NCBI GenBank assembly: GCA_002483745.1 | Contig: DLIM01000031.1 | Coordinates: 1 to 12,743, forward strand | From: Caryophanales bacterium UBA7642 | Lineage (GTDB): Bacteria; Bacillota_I; Bacilli_A; RFN20; CAG-288 | Direction: 5' to 3' | DNA: 12,743 nucleotides | Shown: positions 1 to 5,323 of the stretch, piece by piece | How the letters are laid out: each line of letters starts with the position of its first letter | How positions within the stretch are numbered: the stretch's first letter is position 1 | Program-made: the position numbers and the translations under genes | Notes under the pieces: model-generated | Databases searched by the model: none | The model's input: only the letters and a program-made list of their open reading frames with translations | Told to the model about the DNA's origin: nothing

Positions 1-1320
1 GGTATTCCGCTTCAGGATTGCATTAATAACAAGGATGTCTCTCAGCTGCTTTATTATCCTTTCATTAAGAAGGTTGAACTGAATGATACCTCAGTAGTCT
101 TAACTATTGATTCTCGAATGATCAATGGCGATAACGATGTCGGAAACACTGATGAAGATACGAGAACTGATACCATTACGGTTAACTTCACTAATGGTGA
201 TACACCCACTATTACCTCAGCTACTATTGATGCTTACCTCACTGATAAATCTACTGATACTAAAGAAGAAATTTCTTATTCTACTAAGCATATTACTGCT
301 ACTATTTCTTTAGAGACTTTTGATAGTGTCAGTAAGCCTACTATGACTGAATATTCAACTCATAAAGACCAGTTTGTTGATATGGATAACTTTGCAACTT
401 TAGTGGACTGCTTACTGGATACGACTGAAACTAATTACTTCCATATTACTGGAAGCTTCACTATTGATATTCATTTTAAGTATAAGATTTTTGGGCATAC
501 TATTACATTAAAGAAAACTACTGTTAATGTTGATGCTCAAATTTATGTTGCCGATGAACATGCTTATGCTTATCTTTTATTCCATAACACCACTTCTGAC
601 ATTTATGTTGAAACGTTCATCAGTGAAAAGCAGGTTTTGATGGCTAGAACAAAGGATTCATCAACCACATACTTTAAAACAACCCAAGAGAATATTCTAA
701 AGAATGTTGCCTATTATATTTTTACTTATATCATTGATATTGATTCAATGAGCTTTGGAAAATTAGCTGCCGCTAATATTTACAACGGTGTTAATAGTTC
801 AGGAAGTTCAAGCGCTACTATCTCAAACGATTTCTCTCAAGTAATTAATTCTGCTGCCTTGAATGGTAATTCTTTTGACCTTGATGTTGACTTAGCTAAA
901 CTTGTTAAAGTCAGTGGTATTACTTTCCCTGATAGTACTACTATTCATGTTGGCTATGAGGATTATGGTGATGGTTATACTCCTTTAACTTCTTTAACTA
1001 TTGATTCTGTTTCTCTTGATGCTTATAGTTTAATTACTGTTGATTTTAATGGGTCAGCATCTTTGGATAATAAGGTAGCAAAAAATTATCTTACTTCTGA
1101 TGAAGTCTTTTCTTCTTCTTCCTATATGAAGAGATACAACGACTTTGTTACTCAATTTAAGAGTGATTATGGTGAGTTTACTGATACTTCTAAGATTCCT
1201 TATTATGAGATTACTGGTTACAATATCAATTCTTTGGCAACCAATTATACTCTTGAAGATAATTACTCATCTGCTAAGAAGACCGCCTCATCCGGATCCG
1301 TCTATTATTACGAACATTAG
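1..1320 (+). CDS. 5'-truncated Ser/Thr/Asp-rich, probably extracytoplasmic protein
   Basis: The frame is open from base 1 to the TAG at 1318-1320, giving 439 visible residues. The first ATG at 118 is internal: the 39 codons before it are open and read as ordinary protein, so the true start lies left of the window. The visible part is very rich in Thr, Ser, Asp, Tyr and Asn and contains only one Cys pair-candidate region, with alternating beta-type patterns (for example ITGSFTIDIHF near visible residue 150) and no clear membrane segment. It has no LPxTG anchor and ends in Tyr-Tyr-Tyr-Glu-His. This composition is typical of large surface lipoproteins or secreted beta-sandwich proteins of low-GC Gram-positives, but the signal peptide or lipobox would be outside the window. 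I do not recognise the family. It is followed by a strong terminator, so it is the last gene of its transcript. Confidence 0.8.
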   Translation, partial: GIPLQDCINNKDVSQLLYYPFIKKVELNDTSVVLTIDSRMINGDNDVGNTDEDTRTDTITVNFTNGDTPTITSATIDAYLTDKSTDTKEEISYSTKHITATISLETFDSVSKPTMTEYSTHKDQFVDMDNFATLVDCLLDTTETNYFHITGSFTIDIHFKYKIFGHTITLKKTTVNVDAQIYVADEHAYAYLLFHNTTSDIYVETFISEKQVLMARTKDSSTTYFKTTQENILKNVAYYIFTYIIDIDSMSFGKLAAANIYNGVNSSGSSSATISNDFSQVINSAALNGNSFDLDVDLAKLVKVSGITFPDSTTIHVGYEDYGDGYTPLTSLTIDSVSLDAYSLITVDFNGSASLDNKVAKNYLTSDEVFSSSSYMKRYNDFVTQFKSDYGEFTDTSKIPYYEITGYNINSLATNYTLEDNYSSAKKTASSGSVYYYEH

Positions 1321-1340
1321 TTCTTTGACTAATTAAAAAT

Positions 1341-1390
1341 AGTGAGCTACTTTAGAAGCCTTTGCTTCCAGGTAGCTCACTTTTTGTTTT
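1341..1390 (+). terminator. Rho-independent terminator after the truncated surface-protein gene
   Basis: A perfect 10-bp outer stem (AGTGAGCTAC at 1341-1350 with GTAGCTCACT at 1372-1381) encloses an inner GAAGC/GCTTC stem with a CTTT loop, followed by a T-rich tail (TTTTTGTTTT, 1381-1390). The A-rich 1335-1340 would give a shorter U-run on the other strand, so some bidirectional activity is possible. Confidence 0.9.
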
Positions 1391-1420
1391 ATTAATTTAA
1401 ACTAAATATTAAATAGAACA

Positions 1421-1449
1421 TAAAAAAGACCGCTATTTGCTAGCGGTCT
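1421..1449 (-). terminator. Terminator of the small basic protein gene
   Basis: On the minus strand a perfect 9-bp stem (TAGCGGTCT at 1441-1449 with AGACCGCTA at 1427-1435) and a 5-nt loop are followed by a run of T (A-run on the plus strand at 1422-1427). It lies 28 nt downstream of the stop of the 50-residue gene, which supports that gene being a real single transcription unit. Confidence 0.85.
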
Positions 1450-1476
1450 AATTTTCAATATAAAGATAAAGAAGAA

Positions 1477-1629
1477 CTACTTGCTAGGAGTGTTGTTGAC
1501 ACTAGCCTTAGCGGCCTTCTTCTTAGCCTTAGAAGCAGCTTCCTTCTTAGCTTCAGCAGCGTCTCTCTTCTCTTTTCTCTCAGCCCATTCCTGAGCGAAT
1601 CCTCTAGCTTCAAATCTTTTCTTTCCCAT
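1477..1629 (-). CDS. Small highly basic Lys/Ala-rich protein (50 aa)
   Basis: The ATG at 1629 opens a 50-residue frame ending in TAG at 1477. The N-terminal half (residues 1-23) begins MGKKRFEARG and contains one Trp (W15). Residues 24-42 are almost only Ala, Lys and Glu, ending in AKKKAAKA, and the tail is VNNTPSK. The protein is strongly cationic with a probable single long helix, resembling in composition histone H1-like or ribosome-associated basic peptides; that resemblance is composition only, and I know no named family for it. Evidence that it is real: a GAGGT Shine-Dalgarno 9 nt upstream, a promoter with TATAAT at 1662-1667, and its own terminator at 1421-1449. A free-standing unit of this size suggests a well-expressed accessory or nucleoid/ribosome-binding protein (inference). 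Confidence 0.75.
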   Translation of the reverse strand: MGKKRFEARGFAQEWAERKEKRDAAEAKKEAASKAKKKAAKASVNNTPSK

Positions 1630-1638
1630 ATTATTATT

Positions 1639-1689
1639 ACCTCGTTAATCTAAGCATTTCAATTATAGTAGAATTAGTGCATTTTGCAA
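1639..1689 (-). promoter_or_regulatory. Promoter and RBS of the small basic protein gene
   Basis: Read on the minus strand: -35 TTGCAA (1684-1689), a 16-bp spacer, -10 TATAAT (1662-1667, consensus), and Shine-Dalgarno GAGGT (1639-1643) 9 nt before the ATG. The untranslated leader would be about 25 nt. Confidence 0.7.
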
Positions 1690-1721
1690 GTACTTTCCCT
1701 CACTTTTAAAAGAAAAAGCGC

Positions 1722-1991
1722 TTATTGTCTCCAACTATAGTATTCATCATCCTTTTTGGGATCAACGGCATCTTCGTCATTTTGGGAGTAATCAATCTGA
1801 AAGACACTATCTTTAAAGAGATCAAGGAAACGAAAGGTATTAAGGCTTAATCCTTCGTTCTCGCCTTTAACAATAATATGTTTGCCATCATAGAAGAAAG
1901 AAGAGGAATCATCATTCCCTTGAAGTAAGAGATAATAGCCAGCCTTGAGTAGTTTTAAGGCTTCTTTAACATTGTAATTTTTATCTTCCAT
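1722..1991 (-). CDS. Small acidic protein of unknown function (89 aa)
   Basis: An 89-residue frame starts at the only in-frame ATG (1991; an in-frame stop lies 10 nt upstream) and ends in TAA at 1722. The N-terminus (NVKEALKLLKAGYYLLLQG) suggests an amphipathic helix followed by beta strands (FFYDGKHIIVKG around residues 32-43). A helix-like LNTFRFLDLFKDSVF segment follows, and the C-terminus is very acidic, ending DDEYYSWRQ. There is no signal peptide or membrane segment, so it is probably cytoplasmic. I do not recognise the family; the aromatic Tyr-Tyr-Ser-Trp end looks like a conserved feature (inference). Oddly there is no Shine-Dalgarno before the ATG, and a TATAAT lies only 8 nt upstream, so the message may be leaderless. 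It diverges from the NUDIX gene. Confidence 0.65.
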   Translation of the reverse strand: MEDKNYNVKEALKLLKAGYYLLLQGNDDSSSFFYDGKHIIVKGENEGLSLNTFRFLDLFKDSVFQIDYSQNDEDAVDPKKDDEYYSWRQ

Positions 1992-1996
1992 TTGGA

Positions 1997-2012
1997 TATA
2001 TTATATAATATA
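1997..2012. promoter_or_regulatory. Palindromic divergent promoter core
   Basis: A perfect 16-bp AT palindrome (TATATTATATAATATA) contains TATAAT on the minus strand (2000-2005) and TATAAT on the plus strand (2004-2009), overlapping by two bases. The minus copy would start transcription about at the ATG at 1991; the plus copy would give a leader of about 50 nt for the NUDIX gene. No good -35 is visible on the minus strand; on the plus strand TTATCT (1981-1986) is a weak candidate at 17-bp spacing. The overlap implies that RNA polymerase cannot occupy both promoters at once. Confidence 0.45.
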
Positions 2013-2066
2013 AATACACATTTTTCTTTTAATTCTACCAAAACTACGTATTAAAGAGGGTAAAAC

Positions 2067-2558
2067 ATGGCTGCTAAAGTGGATTATATTCCGTATTTAA
2101 GAAAAATGATTGGTCACAGTGAATGCATTTCAATTGGTGTATCCTGTTTAGTCTTAGATGAAAATGGCAGGATTCTCTTAGAAAAAAGGACTGATAATGG
2201 GTTATATTGCCGTCCAGGCGGTTCTTTAGATATGGGAGAGACTGTTACTGATGGCGTCAAAAGAGAAGTCTTTGAGGAGACGGGGATTAAATTAAGCCAG
2301 TTATCTTTATTCATGATTCTTTCTGGCAAGAAGGCTCAGATTAAGTATCCTAATGGGGATATTACTGATTATGTCGATATTGTCTTTATTTCCCATGTTA
2401 ATTCCCACGATATTCCTAGCATAAAGCCAGATAGTGAATCTTCTAATGTGGCTTTCTATGACATCAATGCTTTACCGCCTAAGAAGAACATGCTGACTGG
2501 CACTTATCAGGTTATTGCTAAATATCTAGATCAGGACTTTGAAGTCAAAGTCGATTAA
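2067..2558 (+). CDS. NUDIX hydrolase (MutT/YjhB-like)
   Basis: This 163-residue protein carries an exact NUDIX box, G-x5-E-x7-R-E-U-x-E-E-x-G-U, at residues 52-74 (G52, E58, R66, E67, E70, E71, G73). These side chains bind Mg2+ and catalyse hydrolysis of a nucleoside diphosphate linked to another moiety. The preceding RTDNGLYCRPGG (41-52) is typical of the family in which an N-terminal segment (YIPYLRKMIG) precedes the NUDIX fold. Likely substrates are oxidised nucleotides, ADP-ribose or similar NDP-X compounds; the sequence does not say which. The ATG at 2067 is preceded by AGAGGG at 2055-2060 with 6-nt spacing. The gene stands alone, ending 12 nt before a strong convergent terminator. Confidence 0.93.
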   Translation: MAAKVDYIPYLRKMIGHSECISIGVSCLVLDENGRILLEKRTDNGLYCRPGGSLDMGETVTDGVKREVFEETGIKLSQLSLFMILSGKKAQIKYPNGDITDYVDIVFISHVNSHDIPSIKPDSESSNVAFYDINALPPKKNMLTGTYQVIAKYLDQDFEVKVD

Positions 2559-2570
2559 ATGTCAGTGACT

Positions 2571-2610
2571 AAAAGCACTTTCTAGTTCTTAAGCTAGAAA
2601 GTGCTTTTTT
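2571..2610. terminator. Bidirectional terminator between convergent NUDIX and GNAT genes
   Basis: A perfect 15-bp stem (2571-2585 with 2594-2608) and an 8-nt loop are flanked by TTTTTT on the plus strand and TTTT on the minus strand. The hairpin touches the stop codon of the minus-strand GNAT gene (2609-2611) and serves both genes. Confidence 0.93.
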
Positions 2611-3097
2611 ATTTGTTTTCTTCAAGAAGTCCTTCATACTGGTCTTCTCTTAATCGATAAGTAGTCCATTCCGACATCGGTGCGGCTTTCATGACTTTCG
2701 TATAGAATGCAATGCTAGGTTTGTTCCAATTAAGACAGGTCCATTCCATTCTTCCTGCTTTTACTTCTTTAGCTTTTTCGACAACCTTTAAAAAGAGTTT
2801 CTTGCCTAATCCTCTTCCCCGGTATTCTTCATCTATATAGAAGTCCTCTAAGTGGATGCCTGGCTTTCCGTTGAAAGTTGAGAAATTATAGAAGTAAAGA
2901 GCAAAACCAATCTCTTTGCTGTCTTTTAGAAGGAAGATTACTTCGACAAGGTTCCTCTTAAAGACCCATTCATCTAATGATTCTACTGTGGCTTTAACCT
3001 CTTCATCCATCTTCTCATAGATAGCTATCTTATGGATGAAAGAAAGAATTATCTTACTATCACCAGGCTTTGCCATTCTAAATGAAAAATTATCCAT
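2609..3097 (-). CDS. GNAT acetyltransferase, spermidine/thialysine N-acetyltransferase-like
   Basis: This 162-residue single-domain GNAT enzyme transfers acetyl from acetyl-CoA to an amine. The CoA pyrophosphate-binding motif is R-G-R-G-L-G at residues 93-98. The protein follows the SSAT layout: an N-terminal helix with IAIYEKMDEEV (25-34), the HLEDFYIDEEYRG strand and loop (82-94), and WNKPSIAFY (124-132), whose Tyr132 corresponds to the general-acid tyrosine of the family; Glu84 matches the conserved acidic residue of SSAT. The substrate could be a polyamine, thialysine or another small amine; polyamine is an inference. The start is set by AGAGGA at 3106-3111, 8 nt upstream. An extended -10 (TGCTAGAAT, 3120-3128) in the 66-nt gap suggests its own promoter, although readthrough from the upstream XRE/repeat pair is possible. 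Confidence 0.88.
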   Translation of the reverse strand: MDNFSFRMAKPGDSKIILSFIHKIAIYEKMDEEVKATVESLDEWVFKRNLVEVIFLLKDSKEIGFALYFYNFSTFNGKPGIHLEDFYIDEEYRGRGLGKKLFLKVVEKAKEVKAGRMEWTCLNWNKPSIAFYTKVMKAAPMSEWTTYRLREDQYEGLLEENK

Positions 3098-3119
3098 GCC
3101 AGTTTTCCTCTATCGAGAA

Positions 3120-3128
3120 ATTCTAGCA
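3120..3128 (-). promoter_or_regulatory. Extended -10 element before the GNAT gene
   Basis: The minus strand reads TGC-TAGAAT, a TG-extended -10 one base from consensus. It lies 9 nt upstream of the Shine-Dalgarno AGAGGA, leaving a leader of about 16 nt. No convincing -35 is present. Confidence 0.45.
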
Positions 3129-3163
3129 TAGATAATTGCTTTTTTTAATGATTAAATGAAGTT

Positions 3164-3790
3164 TTATTGCTTCTGTTTTGTCTGGTCGATAATAATAGTT
3201 GAAGATTTGCCTTTCTTCTTTAAGTAAGCTTCAAAAAGGTTCTTGATGTCATCGGAGCTTAAGAAGGGATAGAGGATGGAGAGATTTATTTTACTGACTT
3301 TACCTAAGTTGATCTCATTTAAAAGCCTTCCTAAGGCCTCTTCTTTGACAAAGGGGTAGAAGAAGTAAGGATCTTTACCAGATTCGGCATAGGCAATCAT
3401 TAAGTCAGCTAAGCTGTCTTTGTTGGCAAAGGGTAGGAGTTTGATAATGCCTTTAAAGTCATTTTCAGCAATCTTCTTCTTGATGATCTGATCGATATCA
3501 TCTTTATCTAATAAGAAGGTTAAGTCACCTAACTCATTACTTGATAATAAGCCGGTCTTAATCAGTTTCTTAATATCGGAAGGTAACATAAAGGCAAAGA
3601 AGGCTGAGACATTCTTATTATTCTTCTTAGCTTCTATGGCAACATCTAGTAAGTCTTCGGTATTTAAGAAAGGAAGCAGGTAATTCATTGAGACACCATC
3701 ATAATTGTCGTCTTTTGACTGAGCCACTAATAGGGCTAGTCTTTTAACATCAGGTTTACTAAGAAAGGGAACCATCAATTTTAAACTCAT
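3164..3790 (-). CDS. Tandem helical-repeat protein encoded with an XRE regulator (208 aa)
   Basis: This protein consists of about seven repeats of 26-32 residues, each with a [VLFY]-[PA]-F-[LMVA] turn followed by an acidic, Leu-rich helix of the type xxxDLxxLA. Repeat turns lie at residues 7-10, 39-42, 65-68, 91-94 (degenerate, TFLL), 119-122, 145-148 and 174-177. The C-terminal 18 residues are charged and polar (KKKGKSS...QTKQKQ). There is no signal peptide or membrane segment. The pattern predicts an all-alpha solenoid, probably for protein binding; no catalytic motif is seen and I know no function for it. Its ATG overlaps the stop of the upstream XRE gene by 4 nt (ATGA), implying translational coupling and a joint role, for example as a partner or modulator of the repressor (inference). 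Confidence 0.8.
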   Translation of the reverse strand: MSLKLMVPFLSKPDVKRLALLVAQSKDDNYDGVSMNYLLPFLNTEDLLDVAIEAKKNNKNVSAFFAFMLPSDIKKLIKTGLLSSNELGDLTFLLDKDDIDQIIKKKIAENDFKGIIKLLPFANKDSLADLMIAYAESGKDPYFFYPFVKEEALGRLLNEINLGKVSKINLSILYPFLSSDDIKNLFEAYLKKKGKSSTIIIDQTKQKQ

Positions 3791-4014
3791 TTGTTTTCGC
3801 CTCTTTTTTCTAAGCAGAGAAGCTCTTCTAAGGAAACATTAAAAATCTCACAAAGGGAGACGACATTATCAATATCCGGGAAGGACTGTCCTTTTTCCCA
3901 GCTAGAGATAGCTTGTCTAGTCACATAGACTTTCCCAGCCAGCTGTTCCTGGGTTAAGCCTTTCCCTTCTCGAAGATCTTTGATTTTGCTTCCGACTTTT
4001 ACTGAAGATAGCAT
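3787..4014 (-). CDS. XRE-family HTH transcriptional regulator (75 aa)
   Basis: This small Cro/cI-type DNA-binding protein is a single HTH domain. The helix-turn-helix spans about residues 20-42 (LTQEQLAGKVYVTRQAISSW then EKG), with the typical Q-L-A of helix 2 and R-Q-A-I-S-S-W-E of the recognition helix, followed by the P-D-I-D-N-V-V-S-L and N-V-S-L-E-E-L-L helices. The start is placed at ATG 4014 because AGGAG (4021-4025) lies 6 nt upstream; the longer frame to 4068 begins at a TTG without a ribosome site. There is no sensor domain, so any ligand response would have to come from a partner, perhaps the coupled helical-repeat protein. A direct repeat TTTATAG-TG-TTTATAG just upstream (4028-4043) is a candidate operator. 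It likely autoregulates and may act on the divergent MazG-like gene. Confidence 0.92.
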   Translation of the reverse strand: MLSSVKVGSKIKDLREGKGLTQEQLAGKVYVTRQAISSWEKGQSFPDIDNVVSLCEIFNVSLEELLCLEKRGENK

Positions 4015-4020
4015 ACTTCT

Positions 4021-4043
4021 CTCCTTTCTATAAACACTATAAA
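4021..4043 (-). promoter_or_regulatory. RBS and 7-bp direct repeat upstream of the XRE gene
   Basis: On the minus strand TTTATAG occurs twice in the same orientation, at 4037-4043 and 4028-4034, 9 bp apart, immediately before AGGAG (4021-4025). The first copy extends to TATAGT, a possible -10. The repeat may bind the XRE protein itself; this is inferred from position only. Confidence 0.35.
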
Positions 4044-4153
4044 TCCTACTTGATGGTTTTACACGCAATCCTTGTTTGCTTAAGTTTAACTCTAGGATAG
4101 ACTTCTTTTTCTTGATTTAAAAGAAAATCTAAGTCGATATCCGCTTTTCTTCT

Positions 4154-4203
4154 TTGATAAGAACTTAATGAAGGTATAATATTTTTATTGATGAAAAGAG
4201 AGG
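4154..4203 (+). promoter_or_regulatory. Promoter and RBS of the MazG-like/YoaK pair
   Basis: -35 TTGATA (4154-4159), a 15-bp spacer (short), and a consensus -10 TATAAT (4175-4180); the start of transcription should be near 4187. The Shine-Dalgarno GAGAGG (4198-4203) is 8 nt before ATG 4212, which rules against the upstream TTG/ATG at 4188/4191 as starts. Confidence 0.7.
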
Positions 4204-4211
4204 AAACACTT

Positions 4212-4562
4212 ATGGAAGAGGAAAAGAAAGAGAAAGTCTCATTTGATGAATATCAGAAGCACGCCTATAACCTAATCAGTGAGGATGGCAAAAAGGATCT
4301 TGTCTTAAATGGTGTTTTAGGCTTAGCCGGAGAAGCCGGCGAATGCTGTGATATAGTTAAGAAAGTAAAATTCCAAGGTCATACCATGGATAAAGAACAC
4401 TTGATGGAAGAAATTGGCGATGTTCTTTGGTATGTAGCTGAGACCGCTTCTGGACTTGGCGTTTCTTTAAGTGATGTAGCTCAGTATAACCTTGATAAGC
4501 TTCATAACCGTTACCATGGCGAGAAGTTCAACAAGGAAGACAGTATCCATAGGACGAAGTAA
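4212..4562 (+). CDS. MazG-like nucleotide pyrophosphohydrolase
   Basis: This 116-residue all-alpha protein belongs to the MazG/dUTPase-type NTP pyrophosphatase superfamily, which hydrolyses NTP or dNTP to NMP and pyrophosphate. The metal-binding pattern E-x2-E ... E-x2-D is visible: E41 and E44 in GLAGEAGE (37-44), then E67 and D70 in EEIGDVLWY (66-74). The C-terminal helix YNLDKLHNRY (92-101) is typical of the short MazG-like proteins found in cells and phages. The N-terminus is highly charged (MEEEKKEK). Start choice rests on GAGAGG at 4198-4203; the longer frame would begin at a TTG lying on the predicted transcription start. It is followed after 5 nt by the YoaK gene, so the two form an operon, though no functional link is evident. 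Confidence 0.9.
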   Translation: MEEEKKEKVSFDEYQKHAYNLISEDGKKDLVLNGVLGLAGEAGECCDIVKKVKFQGHTMDKEHLMEEIGDVLWYVAETASGLGVSLSDVAQYNLDKLHNRYHGEKFNKEDSIHRTK

Positions 4563-4567
4563 TTCCT

Positions 4568-5260
4568 TTGAAACTCAGCATTAAAGAAGAGCAGATGTCT
4601 CAGTCAGCCCTTTTAGGCTTATTTCTAGCCTCTAGCGGCGGTTTTTTGGATGCTTACACTTATTTATTAAGAGGTGGCAAGTTTGCCACCATGCAGACCG
4701 GAAATATGATTATGTTTGCCTATAAGATCTTTGCCTCTGAACCAATAGCAGCCTGCTACTATTTAATACCGATAGCTTCTTTCTTCATTGCTATTGTGAT
4801 TGCTGTCCTTTTAGAGAAAGCCTTAAAGACAGTTACTAAGTTCCACTGGAGACAATTGATTGTGCTTTTGGAGATGCTGATCATCATCGGAACAGCTTTT
4901 GTGCCAGTAAAAGATAACCTTAATTGGCTTGCTAATATGCTGGTGTCTTTTGTGGCGGGATTGCAGCTAGAGTCTTTTAAGAAAGTAAAAGGCATCGCTT
5001 TTGCTTCAACGATGTGCACTGGTAACTTAAAGAGCTTAGCTGAAAGAGTAGCTTCTTTCTTTACGGGATTCAGTAAAGAAAAGCTCCTAGAAGCTTTAGT
5101 GTTCTTAGGGGTAATCCTAGCTTTTATTGGCGGAGTCTTTGTTGGCTATTATTCTTCTTCCGCTTATGCAAATCTAGGTATTCTCTTTTGTCTTCCTTTT
5201 CTTTTTGTATCTGACTTATTGATGTATATTAAGCCGGTAGAAGAAAAGAAAGCTGCTTAA
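4568..5260 (+). CDS. YoaK/DUF1275 family membrane protein
   Basis: This 230-residue protein has about six hydrophobic segments (near residues 13-30, 62-83, 97-113, 117-134, 174-194 and 198-219). It carries the family signatures GGFLDAYTYL (24-33), the first TGN (44-46) and the second TGN in STMCTGNLKSL (148-156). DUF1275 proteins are widespread membrane proteins of unknown transport function. The start is uncertain: TTG 4568 lies 5 nt after the MazG stop and suits translational coupling, but lacks a well-spaced Shine-Dalgarno; ATG 4595 (residue 10) is the alternative, with only GAAGAG close by. At the 3' end, TAA 5258-5260 follows an A-rich stretch, and a +1 shift there would extend the protein by about 16 residues (see the separate entry). 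No terminator was seen after it. Confidence 0.9.
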   Translation: MKLSIKEEQMSQSALLGLFLASSGGFLDAYTYLLRGGKFATMQTGNMIMFAYKIFASEPIAACYYLIPIASFFIAIVIAVLLEKALKTVTKFHWRQLIVLLEMLIIIGTAFVPVKDNLNWLANMLVSFVAGLQLESFKKVKGIAFASTMCTGNLKSLAERVASFFTGFSKEKLLEALVFLGVILAFIGGVFVGYYSSSAYANLGILFCLPFLFVSDLLMYIKPVEEKKAA

Positions 5261-5306
5261 AGACAAGCTAAAAGCAATTGGTTACGATGAGTTTTTCCAC
5301 TCTTAA
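5241..5306 (+). other. Possible frameshifted C-terminal tail of the YoaK gene
   Basis: The frame shifted by +1 relative to the YoaK gene is closed by TAG at 5238-5240. It then runs open through the A-rich AAGAAAAGAAAG (5241-5252) and past the YoaK stop, reading LLKDKLKAIGYDEFFHS before TAA at 5304. The tail has an ordinary charged-helix composition. Deleting one A from the run at 5244-5247 would join it to the YoaK frame. It could be a sequencing or assembly error, a real mutation, programmed slippage, or chance; the sequence alone cannot decide. Confidence 0.35.
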
Positions 5307-5323
5307 ATAAAAGCTAAGAAGAA

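Noticed and set aside
4046..4190. Minus-strand open stretch reading a protein-like segment (ADIDLDFLLNQEKEVYPRV) upstream of the XRE gene.
   Set aside because: It has no ATG, GTG or TTG start in frame and overlaps the promoter of the MazG-like gene. It could be a gene remnant but cannot be supported as a gene.
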